The notes under the pieces were generated by a model. That model made no database searches and had not been told where the DNA came from. It saw only the letters and a list, made by a program, of their open reading frames with translations. Shown here piece after piece: positions 1 to 8,376 of a DNA stretch of 31,713 nucleotides. Made by a program: the position numbers and the translations under genes. The stretch's first letter is position 1, and each line of letters starts with the position of its first letter. The stretch is from contig JAUQZD010000011.1 in NCBI GenBank assembly GCA_030587405.1, forward strand, positions 1 to 31,713, in the 5' to 3' direction. This DNA is from Candidatus Freyrarchaeum guaymasense (GTDB lineage: Archaea; Asgardarchaeota; Jordarchaeia; Jordarchaeales; Freyrarchaeaceae).

Positions 1-2
1 AC

Positions 3-482
3 ACGGCCTCGGACGCGGGGCTCCTATACAACCCGGGGCAGAGCAACTATGGCGCCGCGAAAGCGGGAATAGTAGCTTTCACCCTAATAGTGGCTAAGGA
101 GATGGCTAAGTACGGCGTCACAGCCAACGTGATAGTCCCCATGGCGAGGACTAGGCTGACAACCGATGCAACCCCCTCTCTTAAACCGCTCATGAGCACG
201 CCGGAGGAAATGACCAAAAAGTACGGGTATGACGTTCTAGACCCTGGAAGCATAGCGCCCCTAGTAGCCTACCTTGCCTCAGACGAGGCGAAGGACATAA
301 CGGGGCAGGTGATCAGGGTGGTTGGAGGGAACATGTGGGTGCTGCAGAGCTGGACTTCCATAGGGCCGGTCTCGAAGAAAGGCTTCTGGACCCCAGAGGA
401 AATAGGGCCGAAGCTGAGGGAGCTGTTGGCGAAGCTTCCACCAAGAGAGGAAATGATGAACGTACTGGCCAGCCTACAGTAG
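3..482 (+). CDS. Short-chain dehydrogenase/reductase, 3' part
   Basis: NAD(P)-dependent oxidoreductase of the SDR family; the N-terminal Rossmann part lies outside the window. The reading frame is open from base 3. The first residues hold the SDR active-site segment, SNYGAAKAG, with catalytic Tyr at 48-50 and Lys at 60-62. The usual SDR C-terminal pattern follows: a segment on the proline-rich substrate side, then DPGSIAPLVAYLASDEA and DITGQVIRVVGG. A tail of about 40 residues extends past the core. The preceding SDAGLLYNPGQ resembles SDRs close to the dehydrogenase domain of peroxisomal-type multifunctional enzymes, so a hydroxyacyl-CoA substrate is possible, but that is inference. The gene is complete at its 3' end (TAG). 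Confidence 0.9.
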   Translation, partial: TASDAGLLYNPGQSNYGAAKAGIVAFTLIVAKEMAKYGVTANVIVPMARTRLTTDATPSLKPLMSTPEEMTKKYGYDVLDPGSIAPLVAYLASDEAKDITGQVIRVVGGNMWVLQSWTSIGPVSKKGFWTPEEIGPKLRELLAKLPPREEMMNVLASLQ

Positions 483-660
483 GAAATCCTGACGGCGGCG
501 GAGCTGCTTGAAAGCCGGAGAGGTGAGGGTTAGCGGCCATACCCCCCTTTTTCTCCTCGCCGAGGCTAGGAAGCTTAAAAAGGAGGCTGGTTGAAGGATT
601 ATTCGGCGGTTGGGGTCGTAGCCCACGGTGGGTCGCCCTCACGGCTTTAAGGTGGTTGTC

Positions 661-1653
661 TTGGAACGTGTTTTCGATAGGGTTTACAGGGTGATTTTGC
701 CCTTACCCTTTAGAGGGGTGAACACCCTTAACGTTTACCTTCTCAAGGAGGAGAAGCCGGCAATCATCGACACGGGGCTTGGAGACCAGCTCTCAATCGA
801 GAAGGTGCTGCAGGGCATCAAGGATGCAGGGGTAGGATTAGAGGATGTTGAATACATTCTCACCACCCATGAACACATAGAACACTTCGGAGGAAACAGG
901 GAGATTAAGGAGAAGACGGGGGCTGAAGTGTGCGCCCACTCGGCGGCGGCTGACTCGATAGAACACTTCCACGAGTCGGTGCTTGAACTCGGGAGGCTCG
1001 TGGAGAAAATGGAGATACCCAGAGTGGAAAAGGAAATGTTAAAGATGGCCATCAGAGCCAACATCATGGTTAAAACTGTTAAGGTGGACCGCAGGCTGGA
1101 GGATGGAGACACCGTAAACCTTGGCTCGAGGGAGCTGAGGGTCATCCATACGCCCGGCCACTCCATGGGGCACGTCTGCTTCTACGATGAAGCAGACAAG
1201 GTGCTCTTCACGGGCGACCACGTCCTAGGAGAGGGGACGCCGTTCGTTGGGGCAGGGTTTGGAGGAGCGTTCTACGGGTTAGGCATGGAAAGGCTTAGGT
1301 TCAGAGGATGGTTTGAAGGAGACCTTGCACTCTACATAGAATCCCTAAAGAAGCTCTTAAACTTGGAGGTAAAGACGATCCTGCCAGCCCACGGAGGAGT
1401 AGTTAGCGACCCATACAAGAGGATAAACGAGACACTGAAGAGGAAGCTGTTCAGGGAGAGAAAACTGCTGAGGATACTGAGGAAAGGAAGGACGGACTTG
1501 GACTCGATAATAGAGAAACTTTACGGGCAAGTAGCGGACAAGTACATACTCCGGGGCTCAACCCTAGGATACTTAAGCAAGCTGATCAAGGAGGGAAAGG
1601 TGTCGTTCACGCTGGAGGAAGGGAAAATATACTTTGAGCTAACCGAAGCTTAA
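661..1653 (+). CDS. MBL-fold metallo-hydrolase
   Basis: Metallo-beta-lactamase superfamily hydrolase of about 330 residues, probably binding two metal ions. The metal motif reads HEHIEH near residues 70-75, with Glu where most members have Asp (HxHxDH). It is followed by HTPGHSMGH (third ligand), LFTGDHVL (bridging Asp) and LPAHGG (last His). After the MBL core (about 1-255) a helical, basic C-terminal part of about 75 residues resembles the winged-helix-like tail of LACTB2-type MBL proteins. I chose the TTG at 661 because AAGGTGG lies six bases before it; an upstream GTG at 628 would add 11 residues. The substrate is unknown; thioesters, lactones and RNA are all possible in this family. It ends 4 bases before the end of the convergent acyl-CoA synthetase gene. 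Confidence 0.85.
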   Translation: MERVFDRVYRVILPLPFRGVNTLNVYLLKEEKPAIIDTGLGDQLSIEKVLQGIKDAGVGLEDVEYILTTHEHIEHFGGNREIKEKTGAEVCAHSAAADSIEHFHESVLELGRLVEKMEIPRVEKEMLKMAIRANIMVKTVKVDRRLEDGDTVNLGSRELRVIHTPGHSMGHVCFYDEADKVLFTGDHVLGEGTPFVGAGFGGAFYGLGMERLRFRGWFEGDLALYIESLKKLLNLEVKTILPAHGGVVSDPYKRINETLKRKLFRERKLLRILRKGRTDLDSIIEKLYGQVADKYILRGSTLGYLSKLIKEGKVSFTLEEGKIYFELTEA

Positions 1654-1657
1654 AGGT

Positions 1658-3106
1658 TTAAACGTCTCCCTCCCCCGCTCCCCTCTGCTGCATCCTGCTC
1701 GCCCTAGAATAGTATGATATGATGTTGGTTAAAGCTTTAGCTGCCCTCTCAACGCTTGGGAAGACTGGCAGCTTAGCGTCGACAAACAGGTCTCGCACGT
1801 ACCTTTGGGCTTCCTCGTATGCAACCTGCGGTATAGCGATCAGGGTGGGCTTCCGCGACATGACGTCCTGGCAGTATTCAACGATCATGCTGTAGAATCG
1901 GGTTGAAAGCTCTGGCTGGTCTGTGAAGTCCGCGTAGAATGAAGGGTACTGGACGGCCAGCTCGAACAGGACGGCGTCGACGCCCTCCTCGTCCTTCAGC
2001 GTTTCAAAGATGGTTTTCACAGCGTTAATGTTCATAAAGGAGCCTGCCAAGTCTATGGGGTTTGACACGCTCGTCCCAACGTTTTGAACCACGCTAGCCA
2101 TCTTCTCCTTAGCCGACTCGCTTAACTGTGGAACCTCGAGTCCAACCTCGAAGCAGTAGTCGGCATTGACGACGCTGGAACCGCCGCTGATAGACACCAG
2201 CCCAACCCTATTCCTCTCTATTCGAGGGCAGAAGGTGAACGCTAGGATGGTGTCCACCAGCTCGTAGAAGCTGCTAACAGGTACGGCGTTGCACTGCCTT
2301 ATCAGGGCACCCCATATTTTAGGTGAGCCGGCGAGTGACCCGGTGTGCGATGCCGCAGCCCGGCTGCCTACCTCGGTCCTACCCCCTTTCCACACAACAA
2401 CGGGCTTCCTCGCCGCAGCACGCTTCAGGGAGCTGAAGAAGCGCCTCCCATCCCTAACCCCCTCAACGTAGGCTGCTATGACACGGGTGTTAGGGTCATT
2501 GGCTAGATAGTCGAGGATTTCAGCTGCGTCGACGTCGCACCCATTCCCAAAGCTGACAACCGTGCTAAACCTTAACCCGGTTATCTTACCTATAAGGGAA
2601 AAGTTTATCGCGTGCCCTCCACTCTGGGACACGAAGCCTACCGGACCGGGCTCCCTTGGCAGGTCGGGTCTGAACGCTAAGCCGTGCGCGGGATGATATA
2701 TGCCAACGCAGTTTGGCCCTATCACGCGGACTCCTCCATCCCTAGCTATGCGGACGATCTCCCTTTCGAGCTGGGCGCCTTCCTCGGTCCCGGACTCGCT
2801 GAAGCCAGAGGAGAAGATAACGACTCCTTTAACCTCCTTCTTGACGCATTCCTCTATTATCTTCGGCGTCACCCTTGCGGGAACAGCTGAGATGACGAGA
2901 TCTACCTTGTCCGGCACATCTAGGAGGCTCGGGTAGAACTTGTGTCCGAAGGCGGCCTTAACGCTCGGGTTCACCGGGTAAACGGCCCCCTTAAAGCCTG
3001 CGGAAACTAGGGATCTGAGGAAGTAGAACCTGTTCCTGTTTGAGCTTCCAACAATGGCGACGGTTTCAGGGTTCAGAAGCTCCTCGAACCTGCACCCTGA
3101 CCTCAC
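1658..3106 (-). CDS. Acyl-CoA synthetase (NDP-forming), alpha-type
   Basis: Alpha-subunit-type protein of the archaeal ADP-forming acyl-CoA synthetases, which convert acyl-CoA, ADP and phosphate to acid, ATP and CoA. The CoA-binding Rossmann domain comes first (LLNPETVAIVGSS, later IGPNCVGIYHP), then two succinyl-CoA-ligase-like flavodoxin domains (VGFVSQSGGHAINFS; FGNGCDVDAAEIL). The phospho-acceptor histidine is in ASHTGSLAG at about residue 254, close to position 257 reported for the Pyrococcus alpha subunit. The GTG at 3106 is preferred because GGAGGTG lies five bases upstream; an ATG at 3181 would add 25 unconserved residues. No ATP-grasp beta subunit is visible in the window, so a partner must be elsewhere. 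The acyl substrate cannot be told. Confidence 0.85.
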   Translation of the reverse strand: MRSGCRFEELLNPETVAIVGSSNRNRFYFLRSLVSAGFKGAVYPVNPSVKAAFGHKFYPSLLDVPDKVDLVISAVPARVTPKIIEECVKKEVKGVVIFSSGFSESGTEEGAQLEREIVRIARDGGVRVIGPNCVGIYHPAHGLAFRPDLPREPGPVGFVSQSGGHAINFSLIGKITGLRFSTVVSFGNGCDVDAAEILDYLANDPNTRVIAAYVEGVRDGRRFFSSLKRAAARKPVVVWKGGRTEVGSRAAASHTGSLAGSPKIWGALIRQCNAVPVSSFYELVDTILAFTFCPRIERNRVGLVSISGGSSVVNADYCFEVGLEVPQLSESAKEKMASVVQNVGTSVSNPIDLAGSFMNINAVKTIFETLKDEEGVDAVLFELAVQYPSFYADFTDQPELSTRFYSMIVEYCQDVMSRKPTLIAIPQVAYEEAQRYVRDLFVDAKLPVFPSVERAAKALTNIISYYSRASRMQQRGAGEGDV

Positions 3107-3176
3107 CGGAACACCTCCACTATGAGGGAAAAGCAGAGCTTGGGCAGACACTAACAAAACGGCAAAATTAATCTTT

Positions 3177-3187
3177 CGCATTTAAAG
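3177..3187 (-). promoter_or_regulatory. Candidate TATA box of the acyl-CoA synthetase gene
   Basis: On the minus strand CTTTAAATG lies about 75 bases before the GTG start, which would give a leader of about 50 bases. This is a pattern match only. Confidence 0.3.
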
Positions 3188-3305
3188 GTGAAGCCACAAA
3201 AGCTGAATGCAACCCTTCCATGAGAGCAAACTAAGCAAATATGTGATCCCTGTGAACACCTAAAAGCTTAAACCTAGATTTAATTAAATTAAATAATGAG
3301 GAAGA

Positions 3306-3346
3306 GGGCTGGCGGAAGGGTGGAGGGGGTGGAGGGGTGGTGGTGG
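3306..3346 (+). other. G-rich tract next to the IS end
   Basis: The plus strand holds G-runs at 3306-3308, 3318-3320, 3325-3329 and 3334-3337, followed by three GG pairs, separated by short spacers. This could form a G-quadruplex. An AT-rich TATA-like stretch (3279-3294) and an ATG at 3297 precede it, so it might also be the start of a small gene cut by the element. I could not recognise a protein. Confidence 0.3.
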
Positions 3347-3380
3347 ACTCAGCCGAGCATTTCTCCTAGCAGCCTACGCC

Positions 3381-4474
3381 TTAGCCAACCAGATGTACAT
3401 TTTGACACTCCCCACGACTAGAGTCGGGGGATTCTGGGTTTGTCGGCTTGGGCTTCATCCTACCCAGTTCGGGCTGTGTCAAGGCAGCCCCTGCTACGGA
3501 GACAAGCCCCGTAGCCCGCTTGAGCAGATTCATCGCTCCATTGAAGTCTGCATGGCAAGGATATCGGCAATGTGGGCATTTGAAGGAGCTTCCGACTCGG
3601 AGCCCCTCCTGCCCGCATTTGTGGCATGTTTTTGATGTGTTTCTTTCGTTTATTTTGATGACTTTATTCCAAGCCATTTAGCTTTGTATTCTATGAACTG
3701 GCTTAGCCTGTAGTATGGGAAGCCATTATTGAGTTTTCTGTTGAATCTTCGACCTTTGTTATTTTTTCTTATTCCCTTGAGGTTTCCGAGAACAATCATG
3801 GAGTCGTTCTCTAAGGCTTCGTTAACGATCGCTCTGCTTATCTTGTGAAGAATATCGTTAACTACTCTTCTCTCCTTATACCCAATTTTCTTTATGGTTT
3901 TGTAGGCTTTCTTCAAGGCTAAAGTTCTTCTGAGCCAGAAATAATGTCCCTTAACTTTTCTCAATCCCTTTCCGTAGAATTTCGGTTTAGGATTATTTGA
4001 GTTAACCGTTGTAGCTATCCACCTAATTCCCAAGTCCACAGCTAAGACTGATTTAGGGCTTCTCCCCTCAACCTCCTTTTCAACCGTAATATAAACGAAC
4101 CACTCATCACCTTTCCTCATAATCTTAGCTTCCCTACAAACCATGCCATCAGTTATAGGCTCATGCGCCTTGATTGGAACGTTTATTCCACCCCTAACTC
4201 CATAAACAGGTATCTTGAGCCAGTATGGAGTCAGCTTCGTGTCAGCCCTATAAACATCCCTTCTGAGAATCAATGGATACTCCTTGTTCGGCTTAAGTTC
4301 ACCTTTTAACCTTCTGAGAAGTCTATCAGCTTGTTGTCGAGTCGCTGAGTATAACGGAACTGATTTGTCTCCACGCAAGTATCTCTGGAAATTCTCATAT
4401 TCACGTTTTAAAAGCTCTTCTTTGCCTTTCCGAAGCTCAAGAATCTTAGCCTTAATAGTCTTTTTAACCTTCAT
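3381..4474 (-). pseudogene. tnpB: TnpB, frameshifted and missing the RuvC-II Glu
   Basis: TnpB is the RNA-guided RuvC-type nuclease of IS200/IS605 elements. The first 271 residues are in one frame (start 4474) and the last 90 in another. One base missing near 3661-3664 separates WLGIK from VIKINERNTSKTCHKCG. RuvC-I Asp147 is present (LAVDLG). At the RuvC-II position the sequence is MIVLGNLKGIR, with Gly230 (codon 3785-3787, GGA) where the family has Glu (GAA/GAG). The zinc finger (CHKCG...CPHC) and RuvC-III Asp (HADFNGAMN) are readable in the second frame. The last residues translate the right-end hairpin. Two independent lesions fit decay. A nuclease-dead derivative is an alternative, but the frameshift makes it less likely. 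Confidence 0.85.
3410..3430 (-). repeat. Right-end hairpin of the TnpB element
   Basis: CCCCACGACT (3410-3419) pairs with AGTCGGGG (3422-3429), with one bulged A. This is the typical subterminal hairpin of IS200/IS605 right ends. It would also form the 3' scaffold of the element's omega RNA, transcribed leftwards. Confidence 0.6.
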
Positions 4475-4487
4475 AGGCGACTCGCCT
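4475..4487. repeat. Short palindrome just before tnpB
   Basis: AGGCGA-C-TCGCCT is a perfect 6-base inverted repeat directly against the tnpB start codon. It could hide the translation start or be part of the left-end structure. Confidence 0.4.
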
Positions 4488-4546
4488 AAACATCCATATC
4501 AAATACTTGCATTTAAACTTTCCCACCCACCTCCCCCAATTCATCC

Positions 4547-4562
4547 CATGAATAAATTCATG
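4547..4562. repeat. Left-end hairpin of the TnpB element
   Basis: CATGAAT, AA, ATTCATG form a perfect 7-bp stem about 75 bases upstream of tnpB. This fits the left-end hairpin bound by IS200/IS605 transposases. Confidence 0.55.
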
Positions 4563-4679
4563 AGCTTTCTTAGCAACATTATGTAAGGAGCAGCAACGGG
4601 TACTTTACGCTGGTTCGATATGGTGGTCATTCTAATTCTAACAGCAGGCATAACTGGCATATCTAGCTAAGAAGGGTTA

Positions 4680-5161
4680 AAAGGGAAGCGTTATGGACGC
4701 GTTCCTCGCGTCCGCCATTGCCTGGACAACCGTGGAGTTACATAGCTGTTTCAAGCATAAGGGTGGTTAACCCGCTGATAGGCGGGGTATGGATCTCGCC
4801 GCTGATCCCAGCCGTGTTTAAGGGGCGGCTGACCGGGGATGCCGGCCCTCCCGGCATACCTCTTCGCGAGAAACGCGTATTCGAGGAATTGCAGGGGCAT
4901 ATGTTCCATACTTAACCATTTTAACCATTCTAGCCGCTCTCGAACTGGTGAGGCCTCCAGAGGGTGAGGCCTCAACATAAGCTTCAGTGCACGTCGCAGT
5001 CCTGCTAGCCTCAACACTTAGCCCCCTTATCCATGGCGGTCTGCCGGCGTCGAGCTCCATGAACCGCCCTGCCTTCGCACGGGGCCTACTAGCGGCTTAG
5101 CCCCCAAATAGGGGCAATAGTAGTGATCCTAGTGGGAAAATCCTTGAAGCTGGCAAAATAG
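4680..5161 (+). pseudogene. Remnant of a paralogue of the 5345 membrane protein
   Basis: This is a deleted, frameshifted copy of the neighbouring gene at 5345-6493. Residues from 4732 read YIAVSSIRVVNPLIGGVW, then ISPLIPAVFKG, against YIAVSGVRMVTPLMLMGGLW and VSPVVPAVFRG in the intact protein. The next bases (GCATACCTCTTCGCGA) match almost exactly. After a large internal deletion the C-terminal part returns near 4987-5095 as AHVAVLLASTLSPLIHGGL, against AHALALTALTLGPLAMGVW. The last residues (IGAIVVILVGKSLKLAK, stop at 5159-5161) match the intact C-terminus in kind and position. About 480 bases remain of roughly 1150. Confidence 0.8.
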
Positions 5162-5283
5162 CCCGGGAAGCAAAACCATAAACTGTTTAAACCCTCGGGC
5201 CGCCGTTCAGCTTACACAGCCGCAGAGAACCCACGTCCACCGTCACGCCACCCTCCTGTTACCGTGCGTCTGAGGAAGAAAAA

Positions 5284-5293
5284 ATTTTTAAGT
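5284..5293 (+). promoter_or_regulatory. Candidate TATA box for the 5345 gene
   Basis: AATTTTTAAG lies about 55 bases before the GTG start, giving a leader of about 30 bases that carries the GGAGG site. This is a pattern match only. The stretch 5162-5283 shows no gene. Confidence 0.4.
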
Positions 5294-5344
5294 TGAACCC
5301 CAAAAAACTTTGGGAGGAAATTACACGTTTGGAGGGAGGAAGAG

Positions 5345-6493
5345 GTGTTTGAGGCTTTAATGGGCCAGATCTACATTGTGCGGACTGGAAGCGGCTACTT
5401 CTACACTGGATCTATAATAGTCATTGCTATGACGTTAATCCTCTTAGCGTACCTTCTCAGGAAAGGTGAGAGGGGTGCATTCTGGGTTTTCCTCGTCTCG
5501 TTGATTGCATGGACCTACGTTGAAGTCTACATAGCTGTTTCAGGCGTAAGGATGGTTACCCCCCTTATGCTTATGGGCGGCTTATGGGTTTCACCGGTTG
5601 TCCCAGCCGTGTTTAGGGGGGTGACCGACGGGGCCCTACCGGTCCTCCTAGCATACCTCTTCGCGAAAAGCCTGTATATGAGAAATTACAGGAACGTCCT
5701 GCTGGTTCTGGCGTTCCTAGTGTTCTACCTCGGGGTGGAAGCCGCCTTCGAGGCGGTCGGCGCCGCAGCGGGCGTGCTCCACCCGTCGCTGCTCCTGCTC
5801 GGCGTACCCGTGTGGAACGCAGCGTACAGTGTGAGGTGGATTTTCAGGCCGTCATCCGTAGGCACTCTACTTTTAATGACCGTTGTGGGGCTCGCAATAG
5901 TCGCCTGGAGGAGAAATGGACCCTTCTGGAAGTTTACAACGTACTACTTCCTCTACCTTGTAATCTATACGGCATACGCGTCCCTGTCGTCGCAGCAGCT
6001 GGGCTTCAAACGGTGGGCTGGCGTGTTGATGCCGTTTGTAGGGTTCGACCCCGCCACCCTTTCACTAGCCTGGCTGAGCCCGGTGGAGGCTGCACTAAGA
6101 CTGGCGCTGATCAACTACGGTATACCAGTAGTCATGTCATTTTACCCCCTTGTCATCCCTGTTTGCCTAGTCGTCCCCGCCGACTTTTTCAGAGCAGTGA
6201 TCGCCTACGTCTTCGACGTAACCATAGAGGTGGCTGGAATATACCTGCCATTCTTGGCGATACCGGTAGCCCTAGGGGTGGTGGAGCTGCCCGAGGAGGA
6301 GGTTTCAAAAGCGTCAATGGTTGCCCACGCACTCGCCCTAACAGCCCTAACACTAGGCCCTCTAGCGATGGGGGTATGGCTCTCCTCGACCGCCCTCTCG
6401 TTCGCCTCAGGGTTTGTAAGGGGAATCATAGCAGGCATAATACCTATCATAATAGCCTTGGCAGTGGCGGCAGCCTTGAAGAAATGGAAGTAG
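5345..6493 (+). CDS. Polytopic membrane protein, unknown function
   Basis: A protein of 382 residues with about ten hydrophobic helices, for example 25-40, 52-72, 100-140, 175-195, 200-220, 260-290, 300-320, 330-350 and 355-378. It has no signal peptide and few charged residues. I recognise no transporter signature, so no substrate is claimed. The GTG at 5345 follows GGAGGGAGGAAGA; an in-frame ATG at 5360 is possible. The gene is flanked by two broken copies of itself (4680-5161 and 7681-8265), so it belongs to a local tandem family of which only this copy is intact. A hairpin with a T-run follows the stop, suggesting a single-gene transcript. Confidence 0.8.
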   Translation: MFEALMGQIYIVRTGSGYFYTGSIIVIAMTLILLAYLLRKGERGAFWVFLVSLIAWTYVEVYIAVSGVRMVTPLMLMGGLWVSPVVPAVFRGVTDGALPVLLAYLFAKSLYMRNYRNVLLVLAFLVFYLGVEAAFEAVGAAAGVLHPSLLLLGVPVWNAAYSVRWIFRPSSVGTLLLMTVVGLAIVAWRRNGPFWKFTTYYFLYLVIYTAYASLSSQQLGFKRWAGVLMPFVGFDPATLSLAWLSPVEAALRLALINYGIPVVMSFYPLVIPVCLVVPADFFRAVIAYVFDVTIEVAGIYLPFLAIPVALGVVELPEEEVSKASMVAHALALTALTLGPLAMGVWLSSTALSFASGFVRGIIAGIIPIIIALAVAAALKKWK

Positions 6494-6512
6494 CCAACGC
6501 TAAAAACCATTC

Positions 6513-6530
6513 CCTCCTTTTTTTAGGAGG
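6513..6530 (+). terminator. Hairpin terminator after the membrane protein
   Basis: CCTCCT (6513-6518) and AGGAGG (6525-6530) form a 6-bp stem around a run of T, 20 bases after the stop codon. The T-run would also fit archaeal T-tract termination. Confidence 0.55.
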
Positions 6531-6684
6531 AAGACCGCTTACGCCGGGTTTAAGCCTTTAACGTTAAGTTTTTACCGGTGATCTAGAGGTGGAAGCTTCT
6601 AGGTGCCTTCTCGTGCCTATCCCTTTGATTCCTGATGATTCCTGACTAGAGAGATCCCTTAGAGAAGGCTCCTGTATGACGCGC

Positions 6685-7455
6685 CTATTCCTCCTTTTCT
6701 GAGAGGAAGTCCATTACGACCTTGTTGAATTCTTCGGGTTTGTCAAGGCACGTTATGTGTCCTGCACCTTTCACAACGTAGAGTTCGGAGTTTGGGATCA
6801 GTCCGTGTAGTGTTTCAGCCATCCAGATGGGGGTTGCCTCGTCCTTCTCCCCAACTATGATTAGGGTTGGCTTCTCCATCTTTTTGAGCTCGCCGCATAT
6901 GTTGAATCCTGACGTTGCGAGGGCGTTCCTCACGTAAACCTCGGGCGTCTGCTCCTTAACCATGTCCACCACCAAGCTTATGGCTTCCTCGCCTGCGATC
7001 TTTATCCCCCTCCTCGCTATCAGGAGACCTATTTCCTCCATGCTCATCTTCTTAACCCACGCCACCCTCTCAGCCACGGCCTCGGGTATAACGTTGCACA
7101 TGGTGTCCGCGAGCACCAGCCGCCTCACAACCTCAGGGTGCTTCACAGCTACCACGCAGGCAACCATGCCCCCCATTGAGTGGCCAACCAAGCTAGCTTT
7201 GGTGATGCCCAACCGCTGCATCAGCCTGTAGAGGTCCTCCCCGTGGGTCCAGACGCTATACTGCTTAGAGGGCTTACTCGACTCGCCATGCCCCCTAAGA
7301 TCGTAAAGCAAGACCCTGAAGCTCCTTGAAAAGTGCTTTTTCTGGTGGAGCCAGCACCTCCTATCAACCCAGAGTCCATGAATGAAGATTACAGGCTCCC
7401 CGGAGCCAGCCTCCTCGTATGCAATGCTTACTCCATCCACTTCCACGAAAGGCAA
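6685..7455 (-). CDS. Alpha/beta-hydrolase
   Basis: Serine hydrolase of the alpha/beta fold, 256 residues from the TTG at 7455. It shows the oxyanion HG motif (VIFIHGLW, 23-30), the DLRGHGESSKP segment, the nucleophile elbow GHSMGG with Ser93, the acid Asp205 (VGEKDEATP) and His233 (GAGHITC). The TTG at 7455 is preferred: the typical family N-terminus PFVEVDGVSIAYEE begins there and GGTGGTG lies a few bases upstream. A start at 7587 would add 44 unconserved residues. Family relatives include lactonases, esterases and C-C hydrolases; the substrate is unknown. It lies between the intact membrane-protein gene and one of its remnants, convergent with the former. Confidence 0.85.
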   Translation of the reverse strand: MPFVEVDGVSIAYEEAGSGEPVIFIHGLWVDRRCWLHQKKHFSRSFRVLLYDLRGHGESSKPSKQYSVWTHGEDLYRLMQRLGITKASLVGHSMGGMVACVVAVKHPEVVRRLVLADTMCNVIPEAVAERVAWVKKMSMEEIGLLIARRGIKIAGEEAISLVVDMVKEQTPEVYVRNALATSGFNICGELKKMEKPTLIIVGEKDEATPIWMAETLHGLIPNSELYVVKGAGHITCLDKPEEFNKVVMDFLSEKEE

Positions 7456-7680
7456 GAAACACCACCAGAAGGAAACATTGTAATACGGATAAAGATAAAG
7501 GTTTTTTCCAAGCAGGTGAGACGCGTATTCTACAACTTCAACCCCTCCTCCCCTCCTAGAGCCGTAAACCATCCGGGTTCCCGCCACCCCTCATCTTCCA
7601 GCCTCTAGGTGAAAGGGATTTTAAGTTGGAATTTTAAATTGGTTAGTGGAAAGTTTCGCTTCAGGTATTTAGAGGGAGGA

Positions 7681-8265
7681 ATTAATGGGCGGTGGCTGAC
7701 CTCTTAGCCGGCCAAATATATATACATTGTTAGGACGGTTAACGTCTACTTTTACAATGGGTTGATGCTTGCGGCCGCGTTGACCGTCACGCTCCTCTAT
7801 GCTGTCAGGAAGGGAGACATGGACGCACTCTGGATTTTTCGTTTTCTCCTCCGTCATGGATTCTCGGCGAGGCGTACTGGGTTTCCTATGGGAGGCTTGT
7901 GACGGCGGTCAAGTTAATGGGGTATAGTGGCCTCACCCCTCATCTCAGCCGTGCTTAGAGGGGTAACAGACGGGTCCCTGCAGGTTCCCCTAGGCAGACC
8001 TCTTCGCGAAAAACCGTATTTGGGGGGCTTAAGAGGGTGGTAGCTTCACTTGGTGGTGGCGCCCAGAGGCGAAGCTTCCGAGCGAGGCGCCTTCGGCCTT
8101 CGCACACGCGGCCGCGTCGCCGCCTTAACGGTCACGCCCTTTAACCATGGAACTCTGGCTTTCAGCGGCAAGCCTCAGCTTCAGTCCGCTCCGTTCAAGG
8201 AGCCGCAACATACCTGCGCTCCTACCAGGCTTAGCAGCGTTCGCCGCCACCTAGCTGTGAAGGAA
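7681..8265 (+). pseudogene. Second remnant of the membrane-protein family
   Basis: A broken copy of the gene at 5345-6493. From 7711 the frame reads YIYIVRTVNVYFYNGLML, then TVTLLYAVRKGDMDALWIF, matching IYIVRTGSGYFYTGS and LLAYLLRKGERGAFWVF. A shift near 7840 moves the similarity to another frame (GEAYWVSYGRLVTAVKLMG). The stretch 7921-8010 repeats the PAVFRGVTDG region and the LFAK segment at DNA level. The end returns near 8130-8190 as RPLTMELWLSAASLSFS, against GPLAMGVWLSSTALSFAS. There are stops and shifts throughout, so it cannot make the full protein. The remaining stretch to 8370 holds no other gene I can support. Confidence 0.78.
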
Positions 8266-8376
8266 AACGTATCCTCCCCCTCTTTTTTCCCTTAATAGCA
8301 ACGGCGTCTCCTCGTCATGGAAAGACAATTAGGCGCCGTTTCCTTGTGGTAGCAGGAACCCGTGAGGGGTTATGAA

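Larger units (their letters stand above)
3395..4575 (-). mobile_element. Decayed IS200/IS605-type TnpB-only element
   Basis: The element consists of a tnpB-type gene with a hairpin at each end and no tnpA transposase, as in IS1341-type elements. On the minus strand the left end has a perfect stem (CATGAAT/ATTCATG, 4547-4562). The right end has a GC-rich hairpin (3410-3430), and the tnpB frame reads through it, as is usual. Exact ends are not certain because no empty site is available. The element would need a TnpA in trans to move. Confidence 0.75.

Noticed and set aside
5812..6561. 249-codon plus-strand frame inside the membrane-protein gene
   Set aside because: It overlaps the hydrophobic reading frame, which has a good start and a paralogue match; the alternative has no family-like features.
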